Source: Flavobacteriales bacterium
Lineage (GTDB): Bacteria > Bacteroidota > Bacteroidia > Flavobacteriales_D > Crocinitomicaceae
Reading direction: 5' to 3'
Assembly (NCBI GenBank): GCA_947463385.1
Contig: CANHSL010000005.1
Span: forward strand, 1-61,269
Length of the DNA: 61,269 nt
The notes below the pieces were generated by a model. The model had not been told where the DNA came from. It ran no database searches and was given only the letters and a program-made list of their open reading frames with translations. This document shows positions 17,973 to 26,990 of this stretch, piece by piece. How positions within the stretch are numbered: position 1 is the stretch's first letter; the number at the start of each line of letters is the position of its first letter. The translations under genes were made by a program, and so were the position numbers.

Positions 17973-18947
17973 ATGCCAAGAGTTTTAACCGGAATACAAA
18001 GTACAGGCACCCCGCATTTAGGTAATATTCTAGGGGCTATTTTGCCCGCAATTCAAATGTCTGAAATCCCAGGCAATGATTCGTTTTTGTTTATCGCTGA
18101 TTTGCATTCATTAACCCAAGTTAAGGACCCCCAGACCCTAAAGAATAATACCTTGTCCACGGCAGCAACTTGGTTGGCTTGTGGTCTTAATCCCGAGAAC
18201 GTAGTTTTTTACAGGCAAAGTGATATTCCGCAGGTTACTGAACTTATGTGGTATTTACTTACTTACTTTCCGTATCAACGGCTTACCTTGGCGCATAGTT
18301 TTAAGGATAAAGCGGACCGTTTAGCAGATGTAAATGGCGGGTTGTTTACTTATCCAATGTTAATGGCTGCAGACATTTTATTGTACGATGCCAATCAAGT
18401 TCCTGTCGGAAAGGATCAATTGCAGCATTTGGAATTTACCAGAGATGTGGCTGCTCGATTTAATGCCAAGATGGGCGACATTTTTGTTTTACCGGATGAG
18501 CATATCAATGATGAAACGAAGTTAATTCCTGGAATTGATGGCCAAAAAATGAGCAAATCTAGAAATAACATCATTGATATTTTTGAGGATGAAAAACAGT
18601 TGCGTAAACGCATTATGAGTATTGCTTCGGATAGTACCCCACTTGAGGAACCAAAGAATCCGGATACATGCAATGTGTTTAATTTATATCAATTGTTGGC
18701 CGAGCCGTCAGACATCCAAACAATGCGAGCAAATTATTTAGCAGGTGGTTATGGATATGGTCATGCGAAACAGGCATTATTTGAGTTAATATGTACTAAG
18801 TTTTCAAACGAACGGAGACTTTACGCGCATTATATGAATAATCCAAAGGAAGTAGAGCGAATCTTACATGTGGGAGCACAACGTGCAATGGCAGTGGCTA
18901 ATCCCGTATTAAAACGTGTGCGCGAATCCCTTGGATTAGCTATATAA
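17973..18947 (+). CDS. trpS: Tryptophanyl-tRNA synthetase
   Basis: Class Ic aminoacyl-tRNA synthetase charging tRNA(Trp). The 324-residue length is standard. The HIGH-type motif is TGTPHLGN (HLGN at 15-18), the KMSKS loop is intact at 192-196 in GQKMSKSRNN, and GKDQLQHLEFTRDVA is the typical tryptophan-site segment. It is monocistronic, between divergent plsC and rpoD, with about 100 bases to rpoD. Confidence 0.97.
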   Translation: MPRVLTGIQSTGTPHLGNILGAILPAIQMSEIPGNDSFLFIADLHSLTQVKDPQTLKNNTLSTAATWLACGLNPENVVFYRQSDIPQVTELMWYLLTYFPYQRLTLAHSFKDKADRLADVNGGLFTYPMLMAADILLYDANQVPVGKDQLQHLEFTRDVAARFNAKMGDIFVLPDEHINDETKLIPGIDGQKMSKSRNNIIDIFEDEKQLRKRIMSIASDSTPLEEPKNPDTCNVFNLYQLLAEPSDIQTMRANYLAGGYGYGHAKQALFELICTKFSNERRLYAHYMNNPKEVERILHVGAQRAMAVANPVLKRVRESLGLAI

Positions 18948-19046
18948 TCACAAAATCCAACCTATTTTCATTTTTTTTGTAAAAAAGCACTAACCTTTTT
19001 GATGTTTCTGCGTTAGAGTCTTCACTACGTTAAAATACAATAGTTT

Positions 19047-19916
19047 ATGAGGCAGCTGAAAATTGCGAAACAGGTAACCAACCGAGAGACAGCATCACTT
19101 GACAAATATCTTCAAGAGATTGGTAGGGTGGATTTGATTACCGCAGATGAAGAAGTGGAATTAGCACGAAGAATTCGCGCTGGAGATCGCGCCGCGTTAG
19201 AGCGCTTAACCAAAGCAAATCTTCGATTTGTGGTTTCCGTATCAAAACAATATCAAAACCAAGGGCTTGCCCTTCCCGATTTGATTAATGAAGGAAATCT
19301 TGGATTAATCAAGGCCGCTGAGCGCTTTGATGAAACCCGAGGATTCAAATTCATTTCTTATGCGGTTTGGTGGATTCGACAATCAATTTTGCAGGCATTA
19401 GCTGAGCAAGCACGTATTGTTCGTTTACCACTGAACAAGATTGGAAATATCAATAAGATTAATCGGGCATTTTCTGAATTAGAGCAGAAGTTTGAACGAC
19501 CTCCTTCTGCCGAAGAGTTAGCTGAATTTTTGAATTGCAGTACGGATGAGGTGAAGCAATCGCTGGCTCAAAACGGAAGGCATGTTTCTATGGATGCTCC
19601 ATTGGTAGAGGGAGACGAGTCTTCTTCCAACATGTATGATGTGATGAGCGGTGAAGGGATGCCAAGTCCTGAGAATAATCTTACCATGGAATCCTTACGC
19701 AGTGACATTAAACGTTCATTGCTAACGCTAACCCCGCGTGAAAGTGAAGTAATCTGCATGTTCTACGGATTAGATGGTCGTCCACCGATGTCTTTAGAAG
19801 AAATAGGTGATCGTTTTGATTTAACTAGAGAACGCGTTCGTCAGATTAAAGAGAAAGCGATTCGACGATTGAAACATACATCCAAGAATAAGATTCTGAA
19901 AAGCTATTTGGGTTAA
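19047..19916 (+). CDS. rpoD: Primary RNA polymerase sigma factor RpoD
   Basis: The housekeeping sigma factor, 289 residues, without region 1.1, which is the normal form in Bacteroidota. Region 1.2 is at the start ([20 protein letters not shown]), region 2 includes [20 protein letters not shown], and region 4 is the helix-turn-helix ending [20 protein letters not shown]. This Bacteroidota sigma reads the TTTG / TAnnTTTG promoters used throughout this window. The start is ATG at 19047 ([10 protein letters not shown]). Its stop shares a four-base TTAA overlap with convergent priA. Confidence 0.97.
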   Translation: MRQLKIAKQVTNRETASLDKYLQEIGRVDLITADEEVELARRIRAGDRAALERLTKANLRFVVSVSKQYQNQGLALPDLINEGNLGLIKAAERFDETRGFKFISYAVWWIRQSILQALAEQARIVRLPLNKIGNINKINRAFSELEQKFERPPSAEELAEFLNCSTDEVKQSLAQNGRHVSMDAPLVEGDESSSNMYDVMSGEGMPSPENNLTMESLRSDIKRSLLTLTPRESEVICMFYGLDGRPPMSLEEIGDRFDLTRERVRQIKEKAIRRLKHTSKNKILKSYLG

Positions 19917-22390
19917 TATGCATCAACGTCTATATTCACTTTGATGGCTTTGTAAGAAACCATCTCGTAAAAATTAGTAAGGAGTGCCATGAGGTGCTCC
20001 TTAATTTTTTTATCCGATAGCGACTTCTCGTATTTTATTTTGATTTCCTTTTGGTATTGGTTCTGGATGCGTTTTACAATGGGAAATTCAGGTCCGAGTA
20101 CACGTTCCTTCAAGGCACTTTTTAAATGCATGGCCAAGTCTTGTGATGCCCGATTCAACAAGTTCTCATCGGCATGTTTCAAGGTTATTATTATGAGTTT
20201 CGAGAAGGGGGGATAATTAAAATTCTTACGTTCTATCAATTCATTCTTAATAAACTGAAGGGTGTCGTGTGAGCTAACTAATTGCAGTACCCAGTGGTCT
20301 GGTTGCTTCGTTTGAATCACAACTTTACCGCGTTTATTTTTTCTTCCTGCTCTTCCTGCTACTTGGGTCATCAGTTGAAATCCACGCTCATAGGCTCTAA
20401 AGTCTGGACGATTTAAAAGATGGTCGGCATCGAGAATTCCAACCAAACTCACATTGTCAAAATCCAAGCCCTTGGAAAGCATTTGTGTACCAATGAGCAC
20501 ATCTATTTCTCTGTTTTCGAAGCGAGTAATCAGTTCAGAATAGGCGTGCTTAGAACGTGTAGTATCCAAATCCATTCGCGCAATTTTTGCATCAGGAAAT
20601 ACTTTTTCTAGTTCATCCTCAATTTTTTCAGTACCAAACCCCTGCATCTTTAACTTATGACTCCCGCAAGCGCCGCAACTGCCCATGGGGGAGCTCGTAT
20701 ATCCGCAATAATGGCATTTCAGCAGGTTAACATGTTTGTGATAAGTTAAAGAAACATCACATGCATCGCATTTAGGAATCCAACCACAAATTTCACAAGA
20801 CCAATAAGGGGTGTATCCTCGTCTGTTTTGAAACAGAATGACCTGTTCTTTATCGCCTAATACTTTAGTCATGTGCTCAAGTAATAAGCTTGAAAAATGA
20901 GACGTCATGGATTTGCTTGCCGTTTCTTTTTGTGTATTTGCGATAAGGATTTCTGGCATTTTTAAGTCGCCAAACCGAGCATCTAATCTAACGTAGCCAT
21001 ATTTATGGTCGAGGGTATTTTGAAAGGATTCAAGCGAAGGGGTTGCAGATCCAAGCAGTACTTTCGCGTTGAACATTTTAGCAAGGTATATGCTGGCATC
21101 TCGTCCGTGATAGCGCGGGGATGGATCATGTTGCTTGTACGAACTTTCATGTTCCTCATCAACGATCACGAGTCCAAGGTCTTGAAAAGGTAGAAATATG
21201 GAAGATCGAGCACCAATAATCACCCTAAATTCATTCGGATGGTTTGCATGTACTTTATTCCAGATTTCTACACGTTCATTTTGGTTAAATTTTGAATGAT
21301 AGACACCGATTTGTTTGCCGAAATATTTTTCGAGTCGATGTATTAATTGGGTAGTCAGCGCAATTTCAGGTATTAATAAAAGAATTTGTTTTCCTAAATC
21401 TAAATAGCTTTGAATGAGGTGGATATAGATTTCTGTTTTTCCTGAACCAGTAACTCCATGCAGTAAGGTAATGTCTTGCTTTTTCCATGTTTCTTCAATC
21501 GCATGAAGGGCAGTATCTTGATTGGTGCTCAATACAGGAAATGCAGCATTTCCTTCCATGGCTGATCCTACGCGGTCTATGCGTAATTTCTCTTGCATGA
21601 TTATTCCCTTTTTTTCAAGAGACGTTAGTGCGCTCGGACTGATTTCATGGCTTAGCAGCAACTTTTTCTCAAGGTATTCTTGTTCTATTCCGTGAATTGG
21701 CAGCAACTGCATTATTCTAAGCAAGGCATTCATTTGATTCTGACTACTCGAACGGCTATTAAGTTCCTCGAGAATACTGCTCAGTTTAGCTTCATTATGG
21801 GATGGATTGATCCGAATATAGGTTTTGGTTTTAGGCGTATAACGTTGATTGATTTCTTCGTGCGTGATGATTATGCGTTTCTCTATCATGCGCTTGATTA
21901 GCACTTGAATATTTTTAATGCCAAGTATTTCCGAAAGTTCTTTTAAATCCACTTGTTCACGATGCGCTAAGGTTTCGAGAATTAACTGTTCTTGAGCATC
22001 GGATGTTTCCGCCCCGTCGAAGTCAGGATGGATTAATACCTTTGTTTCACTTGCCAATTTGAAATTCGCGGGTAAGGCGGCAGCCATAATATCACCGATC
22101 GGTGCCAGATAGTACGAAGAGATCCAATTCCAAAAGGCCAATTGGTGGGGCGATAGGATGGGTTCATCATCTAAAATAAACTCTAGATATTTTGCCTGAT
22201 AAGCGCTTGGTGCAGTTTCATGGATGCTAGCAATTATTCCAGTAATCCGTTTATTCTTCCCAAAGGGTACAATCACACGCTGACCAATGGAAATGGCTTC
22301 ATTCAGCTCATAGGGAACCCTGTAGGTGAATAAGTTCCGTATTGGAACAGGTAGAATTAAATCTACGAATAAGGTTTTACGCTCATCCAT
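19913..22390 (-). CDS. priA: Primosomal protein N' (replication restart helicase)
   Basis: PriA is a 3'-5' superfamily 2 helicase that reloads the replisome at stalled forks. The 825-residue protein has the N-terminal DNA-binding domain ([18 protein letters not shown]), Walker A GVTGSGKT (312-319), the DEEH box ([20 protein letters not shown]) and eight cysteines for two zinc sites, starting [13 protein letters not shown]. Motifs V and VI are intact ([20 protein letters not shown]). It starts nine bases after the DUF4249 stop, so it is the last gene of the FKBP-DUF4249-priA transcript. Confidence 0.96.
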   Translation of the reverse strand: MDERKTLFVDLILPVPIRNLFTYRVPYELNEAISIGQRVIVPFGKNKRITGIIASIHETAPSAYQAKYLEFILDDEPILSPHQLAFWNWISSYYLAPIGDIMAAALPANFKLASETKVLIHPDFDGAETSDAQEQLILETLAHREQVDLKELSEILGIKNIQVLIKRMIEKRIIITHEEINQRYTPKTKTYIRINPSHNEAKLSSILEELNSRSSSQNQMNALLRIMQLLPIHGIEQEYLEKKLLLSHEISPSALTSLEKKGIIMQEKLRIDRVGSAMEGNAAFPVLSTNQDTALHAIEETWKKQDITLLHGVTGSGKTEIYIHLIQSYLDLGKQILLLIPEIALTTQLIHRLEKYFGKQIGVYHSKFNQNERVEIWNKVHANHPNEFRVIIGARSSIFLPFQDLGLVIVDEEHESSYKQHDPSPRYHGRDASIYLAKMFNAKVLLGSATPSLESFQNTLDHKYGYVRLDARFGDLKMPEILIANTQKETASKSMTSHFSSLLLEHMTKVLGDKEQVILFQNRRGYTPYWSCEICGWIPKCDACDVSLTYHKHVNLLKCHYCGYTSSPMGSCGACGSHKLKMQGFGTEKIEDELEKVFPDAKIARMDLDTTRSKHAYSELITRFENREIDVLIGTQMLSKGLDFDNVSLVGILDADHLLNRPDFRAYERGFQLMTQVAGRAGRKNKRGKVVIQTKQPDHWVLQLVSSHDTLQFIKNELIERKNFNYPPFSKLIIITLKHADENLLNRASQDLAMHLKSALKERVLGPEFPIVKRIQNQYQKEIKIKYEKSLSDKKIKEHLMALLTNFYEMVSYKAIKVNIDVDAY

Positions 22391-22399
22391 GAGTTCGGA

Positions 22400-23539
22400 C
22401 TACTGGCATGCATAGGATTCCTCAGCGCCAACGACGTTATCTCCGGGATGGTTAGAGCAAAACAAAAGAAGTCCGGTAATTGGCCCTTGACATAATTCGC
22501 GGGTAGATTTTTTATCGATTGCTCGAATGTATGCTTGGGCAGCATTGGTGTAAAATGGCCTGTAGAACTTCAGGGTTTGACGAGAAGAGAAAATGCCTAC
22601 AACCCGTTTTCCATTCGTTACGGTAAGATTGGTATAACTTGGTTTGCTTTGCGATAAGGATGAGCTTGGGGCATTGACAACCATATAATTGTATAGTTCC
22701 TCATGACCTCCGGTGATGGTGAATTCTATGCCTTCAAAGGTTCTTCGCGTAATGGAAGGGTCGGCAGTAACATCATTTTTCATTAAGGTATAGAAGGTTT
22801 CACCATACGCTGTGAAGGTACGAGACTCTCCCGGTAGAATGCTGGATTCACCGAGTTTCCAATCAAAGGATGATACAGTTTTATTGGCCCCAATGTATTC
22901 ATTATAGATAACTTTAAGCGATGTGTTAACCACATAGGCATTCCCAAAGGTATTGACTGCTGCAACGCCAGCGCTCACGTAAGACCCCGGATTATTAGCG
23001 AACTTAAAGGTGAAATTCTGTGAATTTGCTGGGGAAGTTAAGCCGTTGACAAGGTCCGTTTCACCTAAGACTTTAAATTTACCGTTGTCTATATCAATTT
23101 CCAGTTTGTAGGTAGCATCTTTGTTAAGTGAAGAATTTAAGGAGCTGGGTGGTCCTTGTTGTACTTCATTTGGCCCAGTAGGTAAGGTCTTGAAATAATA
23201 TACCTTTTGTTCGGGTCCATAGAATGCACCATTGATTTCTTTATTCATTACCAAGGTGTCCTTAAGAACCCAAGTACGTGTTGCTACGTCGCCAACAAAT
23301 TCTGTAACGGTTGCATTAACTTGGTTGAAATAACTTGAATCAGAAATTTGAGCTAAGTCAACTGCGCTTCCAGGTCCAATAAATGCACGCGTGATTTTAA
23401 TAAAATGAAGACTGTCCGCGTGATCAAGTAAGCCATAGACTACAGCTGTTTCTTGGTAATCTCCGAGCAAATCAATTTTTTCATTGCATGATGAAAGGCC
23501 AAAAAGTCCAAGAAGAAATATAATAGCTACTCGTTTCAT
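22400..23539 (-). CDS. DUF4249 lipoprotein
   Basis: A 379-residue secreted lipoprotein. The lipobox is GLSSC with Cys18, then a DUF4249 opening (AVVYGLLDHADSLHFIKITR) and a beta-rich body; the end has the family-typical region with cysteines (RELCQGPITGLLLFC). DUF4249 lipoproteins are specific to Bacteroidota and usually lie next to a TonB-dependent receptor, acting in uptake; no receptor is present here. It overlaps the upstream FKBP gene by four bases (ATGA), and priA follows closely. Function unknown. Confidence 0.88.
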   Translation of the reverse strand: MKRVAIIFLLGLFGLSSCNEKIDLLGDYQETAVVYGLLDHADSLHFIKITRAFIGPGSAVDLAQISDSSYFNQVNATVTEFVGDVATRTWVLKDTLVMNKEINGAFYGPEQKVYYFKTLPTGPNEVQQGPPSSLNSSLNKDATYKLEIDIDNGKFKVLGETDLVNGLTSPANSQNFTFKFANNPGSYVSAGVAAVNTFGNAYVVNTSLKVIYNEYIGANKTVSSFDWKLGESSILPGESRTFTAYGETFYTLMKNDVTADPSITRRTFEGIEFTITGGHEELYNYMVVNAPSSSLSQSKPSYTNLTVTNGKRVVGIFSSRQTLKFYRPFYTNAAQAYIRAIDKKSTRELCQGPITGLLLFCSNHPGDNVVGAEESYACQ

Positions 23540-24456
23540 TGGGCTTGTGGATTTTTCAAGTTAGCAGTAAAGCTGCCTTCTTTTCCGGTTGCGATTAATT
23601 CTACAAAAAAGCAAAGGGATTCTTTCCCCTGTTGTTCGCCATATGCTAAGTTCCATGGAATGAAAATTCGGTATTTTCCGCCTACTTTCATTTTAGGAAT
23701 GGCAATCGTCCATCCTGGAATAACGCCGCCGTTCAAGGCTAAGGGAATCGGTTCAACATTTCCTTTCCCGTCTCCTTTGTATGAACTTTGAATGGTATCA
23801 CCTAAGGCGGAGGTTAGAATGTAGTGTACTTTAACATCGTCAGATTTAGAGGGGCTTGCGCCGTTACCTGCTTTGACGGTTTCCATAAGTATTCCACCTT
23901 CAAGTGTTGCAATTCCTGGTATTTTTTTGGCTTTATCCATCATTTTTTTACCGTTGGATACATTGAGTCCAGTCATAAATTCGGTCATCATAAAGCGCAT
24001 GGTGTTATCTTTTAAGAACGAGGTGTCACGTTTGTATAAACCATCTTCGAATCCTTTTTTTACCATGGCAAAATTGATTTTGTCAAGTGCACCTAATTTT
24101 CGGATATCGAAATAGAACGCGTACCCGCTCATTTTACCCATACAGATAGATCCTTCTTTCACATATTTCGCATTGAAATCTTGGTAGGTAGGACCAAATA
24201 ATAACTGCAGTGTGTTTAAACAATCTTGCGCCGGAGTCCCGTTTAGATTTTGATTAAACCCTTTTAAAACAAGCGCTTTGTCCAATTTATTAAAGGCTTC
24301 TGTCCCAGAATTTACAATCGTTTTGGCATTAATGGCCCCGAGCACATAAGATAACTTGTCTTTTTCATTTTTAAAAGTAACTGAATAAGGCTTCTCGTCA
24401 TTCTTGCATGCACTAAGGAAAAGAATGCAAAGAGATACTATTAATAGGTGTTTCAT
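23536..24456 (-). CDS. FKBP-type peptidyl-prolyl isomerase lipoprotein
   Basis: A 306-residue periplasmic-side lipoprotein (lipobox LSAC, Cys17) with an FkpA-like dimerisation domain (KLSYVLGAINAKTIV onward, about 35-175) and a C-terminal FKBP domain (about 190-295) with KVHYILTSALGDTIQSSY, NGGVIPGWTIAIPKMKVGG and WNLAYGEQQ. These proteins catalyse proline isomerisation and act as envelope chaperones. It is the first gene of a transcript that continues through DUF4249 into priA. A TATCTTCG element lies 18 bases before the ATG. Confidence 0.93.
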   Translation of the reverse strand: MKHLLIVSLCILFLSACKNDEKPYSVTFKNEKDKLSYVLGAINAKTIVNSGTEAFNKLDKALVLKGFNQNLNGTPAQDCLNTLQLLFGPTYQDFNAKYVKEGSICMGKMSGYAFYFDIRKLGALDKINFAMVKKGFEDGLYKRDTSFLKDNTMRFMMTEFMTGLNVSNGKKMMDKAKKIPGIATLEGGILMETVKAGNGASPSKSDDVKVHYILTSALGDTIQSSYKGDGKGNVEPIPLALNGGVIPGWTIAIPKMKVGGKYRIFIPWNLAYGEQQGKESLCFFVELIATGKEGSFTANLKNPQAQ

Positions 24457-24474
24457 GTGATGATTCTTAAGTTG

Positions 24475-24482
24475 CGAAGATA
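24475..24482 (-). promoter_or_regulatory. Possible -7 promoter element of FKBP-DUF4249-priA (TATCTTCG)
   Basis: One mismatch to TAnnTTTG (TTCG end), 18 bases before the ATG at 24456. Plausible but weaker than the exact matches. Confidence 0.35.
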
Positions 24483-24512
24483 CGTATTATAATTGTCAAC
24501 GGCTTGGTTAAA

Positions 24513-26948
24513 TTATCGTAAAAAGTAGATAGCGTTGGCTACTTGCAATTTGCCATTTTCCCAAAATCCCCTGAATAACGGGTTATCGAAAAAGTAAACG
24601 ATTTCACCTTCCCCTATCGCATAGGAGCCTACGGTAACAGCACCTTGCTGTTTGTGTTTTACTTTATACCCAGCAAAGCCTGTAACCCATCCATTTTTCT
24701 CTTGAATTTTCTGTATGATTTCCCCTTGAAAAGGGTAAACATCTGCGGCTAAACGCAGGGTGAAATACGAGTCTTTATAACCAAAAGCCAGGGGGTGTGA
24801 GGTGTCGACATTGCACTGATAAATTGCGCCGATTATCGTTTCACTAATGCTCGAGCGCTCAAGATTGCCATAATTCCCTAAATCTCTCGATACAATCGGT
24901 GTAGTTCCCTCTTCGATTTTCATCCCGAAGTCCGCTTCCATAAAATTTGCAGCACCCGATCCCATAACGATACACGTTCCTCCGTTGCTTATCCATTGCT
25001 TCAAGTTGGCATTATTTTCACTTTGAAATCCTTCAGGAATTAGGAGTACATCCAATTGATTTAAGGCATATAAATCTGCATCACCATTTCGAAGTACTTG
25101 ATGTTCTATAGCCAGTTCTGCATCAAGAAAATTCCAAATTTCACCCATCGATAGGGAAGAGGTTTGATCGTTGAACAAGATGCCAATTTTTGGTTTGGAA
25201 ATATTTTTAATGCTAGAGGATCCTAAATCTGTCCCGGTTTCTGCCCAACCGGAAAATAAGGCCGTAGCTTGTTGCTTGTGTTTATTAATTATTGACGGAA
25301 CTGTTATGGAGAGTGATTTCCCGGGATTATCGGATTTGAGTACAAGGAGCGTTCCCTTGTTAAATTTACCCATGCTTGTGGTGAATTCTTTTTCAGTCAT
25401 CGAAACGTTAAGTCCTGCACTTAACAATTCATTCAAGATTCGCACATCATTTAAGTTATCCCACGGAATAGCAATGGCGTAGGGCTCTTCACTGAGAGTA
25501 AACGGGGTATATTGTTCCTTGTTTTCTCCTTGGGGAATGGCAATAGATTTAAAGATTTTCATACAAGGTACGCCGTATGCATAGGGCAACGACCATGCGG
25601 TGATGTCATACGTTAAGGAATCACTTAATGCTGTTTTTTGTTCGAACAGGACATTGATTAAATTTCCTTTTTGCTGATTAGTGGCGATAACTACATCATT
25701 TTTAAGCAACTTTCTGGATTGTTCTTTATTGGTAAAGTAATCGAATCCCTTCACTTCACTTCCTTGATCTTGGTCGACTTTTGTATACTTGATTTGATGA
25801 CGGTCTAACAGCGTTGTTAAGGCGCTAAGGTTTGCGGAACTCCCATCTAACACATAGGTGTTTATTGCTTTATTTAAGTTTTTTTCTTGGAATTTTTGAA
25901 ATTCCTCAATTAATTTAACGTGATGATTTTTAACGGTTTCAAGGGTGGAAATCCCAGTGATTACGTGGTGTTCAATTCGCTCCGCTAGGGTAAGGGTATC
26001 TCCAACCATGGTGATTACCCCAAGTCCGGCCCTTCCAGATCCCCCTTGTTCATAGGTCATCCCTATGGCACCGTTAAAGGTTGGATACGTATCGCCATAG
26101 GATGGGTAAAGCAAGTCAAAGATCTCTTTTGAAAAATAGAGCCATCCATTTTTATCAAAATAGGAGGCATGGTTTTTACCAATGTGTTTTTGAAAGTCTC
26201 GTTGCCAATTTGTGATCACTTCATGATAAGGTTCTGCCGCGGGTGGAAAATAATACGGCTCATTCATGCCTTGTTCGTGAAAATCTACATGTACATGAGG
26301 TAACCATTGATTGTAAACGTTAATACGCTGTTGAGATTCTACTTGGGTTAACCAAGCCCAATCCCTGTTAAGGTCGAATAGATAGTGATTTGGTCGACCC
26401 CCGGGCCAGGTTTCATCGTGCTCAGCGCTAGGAACTTGTAATTGACCCGTTTTATTATGGTATTGTTTAAAGTAATTAACATAGCGGTCTCTTCCGTCCG
26501 GGTTCAGGCACGGATCAAGGATTACTAAGGTATTTTCTAATAAGTTCGTTTCCGTTGTTACCAGGCGATATGCGGTTTCCATAGCTGCTTCGGTTCCACA
26601 GCTTTCATTGCCGTGCACGTTGTAGCTTAACCAAGCAATTGACGTGTTTTCCAATTTATTGCTGCTCAAGTGGTTTACACGAATATTCTCCAGGGTTTGG
26701 ATGTTTTTTTCGGTGCTTATGAACGCCATAATGAGCGGTCGCCCTTCGTTGGTATATCCGTAGGTTTCAAGCTTTACTTGCTTAGGATAGAGCCCCTGTA
26801 GCGTTTCGAAAAACTGTACCACTTCGTGGTGGCGTGAAAAATCCGTTCCTGAATGGTAAAATTTGTTCAAGGGTGAAGGCATGCTCACAAGTTGAGCCGA
26901 AACAAGCGTTGCGCTAATAATAAAAAGTCCGAAAAGGAAATTCTTCAT
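24513..26948 (-). CDS. M14-family zinc carboxypeptidase with C-terminal GATase-like domain
   Basis: An 811-residue secreted peptidase with a signal peptide (to about LVSAQL). The M14 domain (about 25-350) has zinc ligands His112 and Glu115 in NVHGNESCG and His224 in HVDFHEQG, with LNPDGRDRYVN and LFDLNRDWAWLTQ between them. The C-terminal half includes a class I glutamine-amidotransferase-like flavodoxin fold (segment QLDVLLIPEGFQSEN), as in related Bacteroidota peptidases. It probably cleaves C-terminal residues from peptides in the periplasm. No T9SS C-terminal domain is seen. Monocistronic between the FKBP gene and ftsK. Confidence 0.92.
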   Translation of the reverse strand: MKNFLFGLFIISATLVSAQLVSMPSPLNKFYHSGTDFSRHHEVVQFFETLQGLYPKQVKLETYGYTNEGRPLIMAFISTEKNIQTLENIRVNHLSSNKLENTSIAWLSYNVHGNESCGTEAAMETAYRLVTTETNLLENTLVILDPCLNPDGRDRYVNYFKQYHNKTGQLQVPSAEHDETWPGGRPNHYLFDLNRDWAWLTQVESQQRINVYNQWLPHVHVDFHEQGMNEPYYFPPAAEPYHEVITNWQRDFQKHIGKNHASYFDKNGWLYFSKEIFDLLYPSYGDTYPTFNGAIGMTYEQGGSGRAGLGVITMVGDTLTLAERIEHHVITGISTLETVKNHHVKLIEEFQKFQEKNLNKAINTYVLDGSSANLSALTTLLDRHQIKYTKVDQDQGSEVKGFDYFTNKEQSRKLLKNDVVIATNQQKGNLINVLFEQKTALSDSLTYDITAWSLPYAYGVPCMKIFKSIAIPQGENKEQYTPFTLSEEPYAIAIPWDNLNDVRILNELLSAGLNVSMTEKEFTTSMGKFNKGTLLVLKSDNPGKSLSITVPSIINKHKQQATALFSGWAETGTDLGSSSIKNISKPKIGILFNDQTSSLSMGEIWNFLDAELAIEHQVLRNGDADLYALNQLDVLLIPEGFQSENNANLKQWISNGGTCIVMGSGAANFMEADFGMKIEEGTTPIVSRDLGNYGNLERSSISETIIGAIYQCNVDTSHPLAFGYKDSYFTLRLAADVYPFQGEIIQKIQEKNGWVTGFAGYKVKHKQQGAVTVGSYAIGEGEIVYFFDNPLFRGFWENGKLQVANAIYFLR

Positions 26949-26990
26949 ACAATCAAATTGACTGTAAAGCTACAAAAACGTGCTAAGAAA

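Noticed and set aside
18948-19046. Promoter and terminator in the trpS-rpoD gap
   Set aside because: No exact TAnnTTTG near the rpoD start and no clear stem with T-run after trpS; only T-rich sequence is visible.
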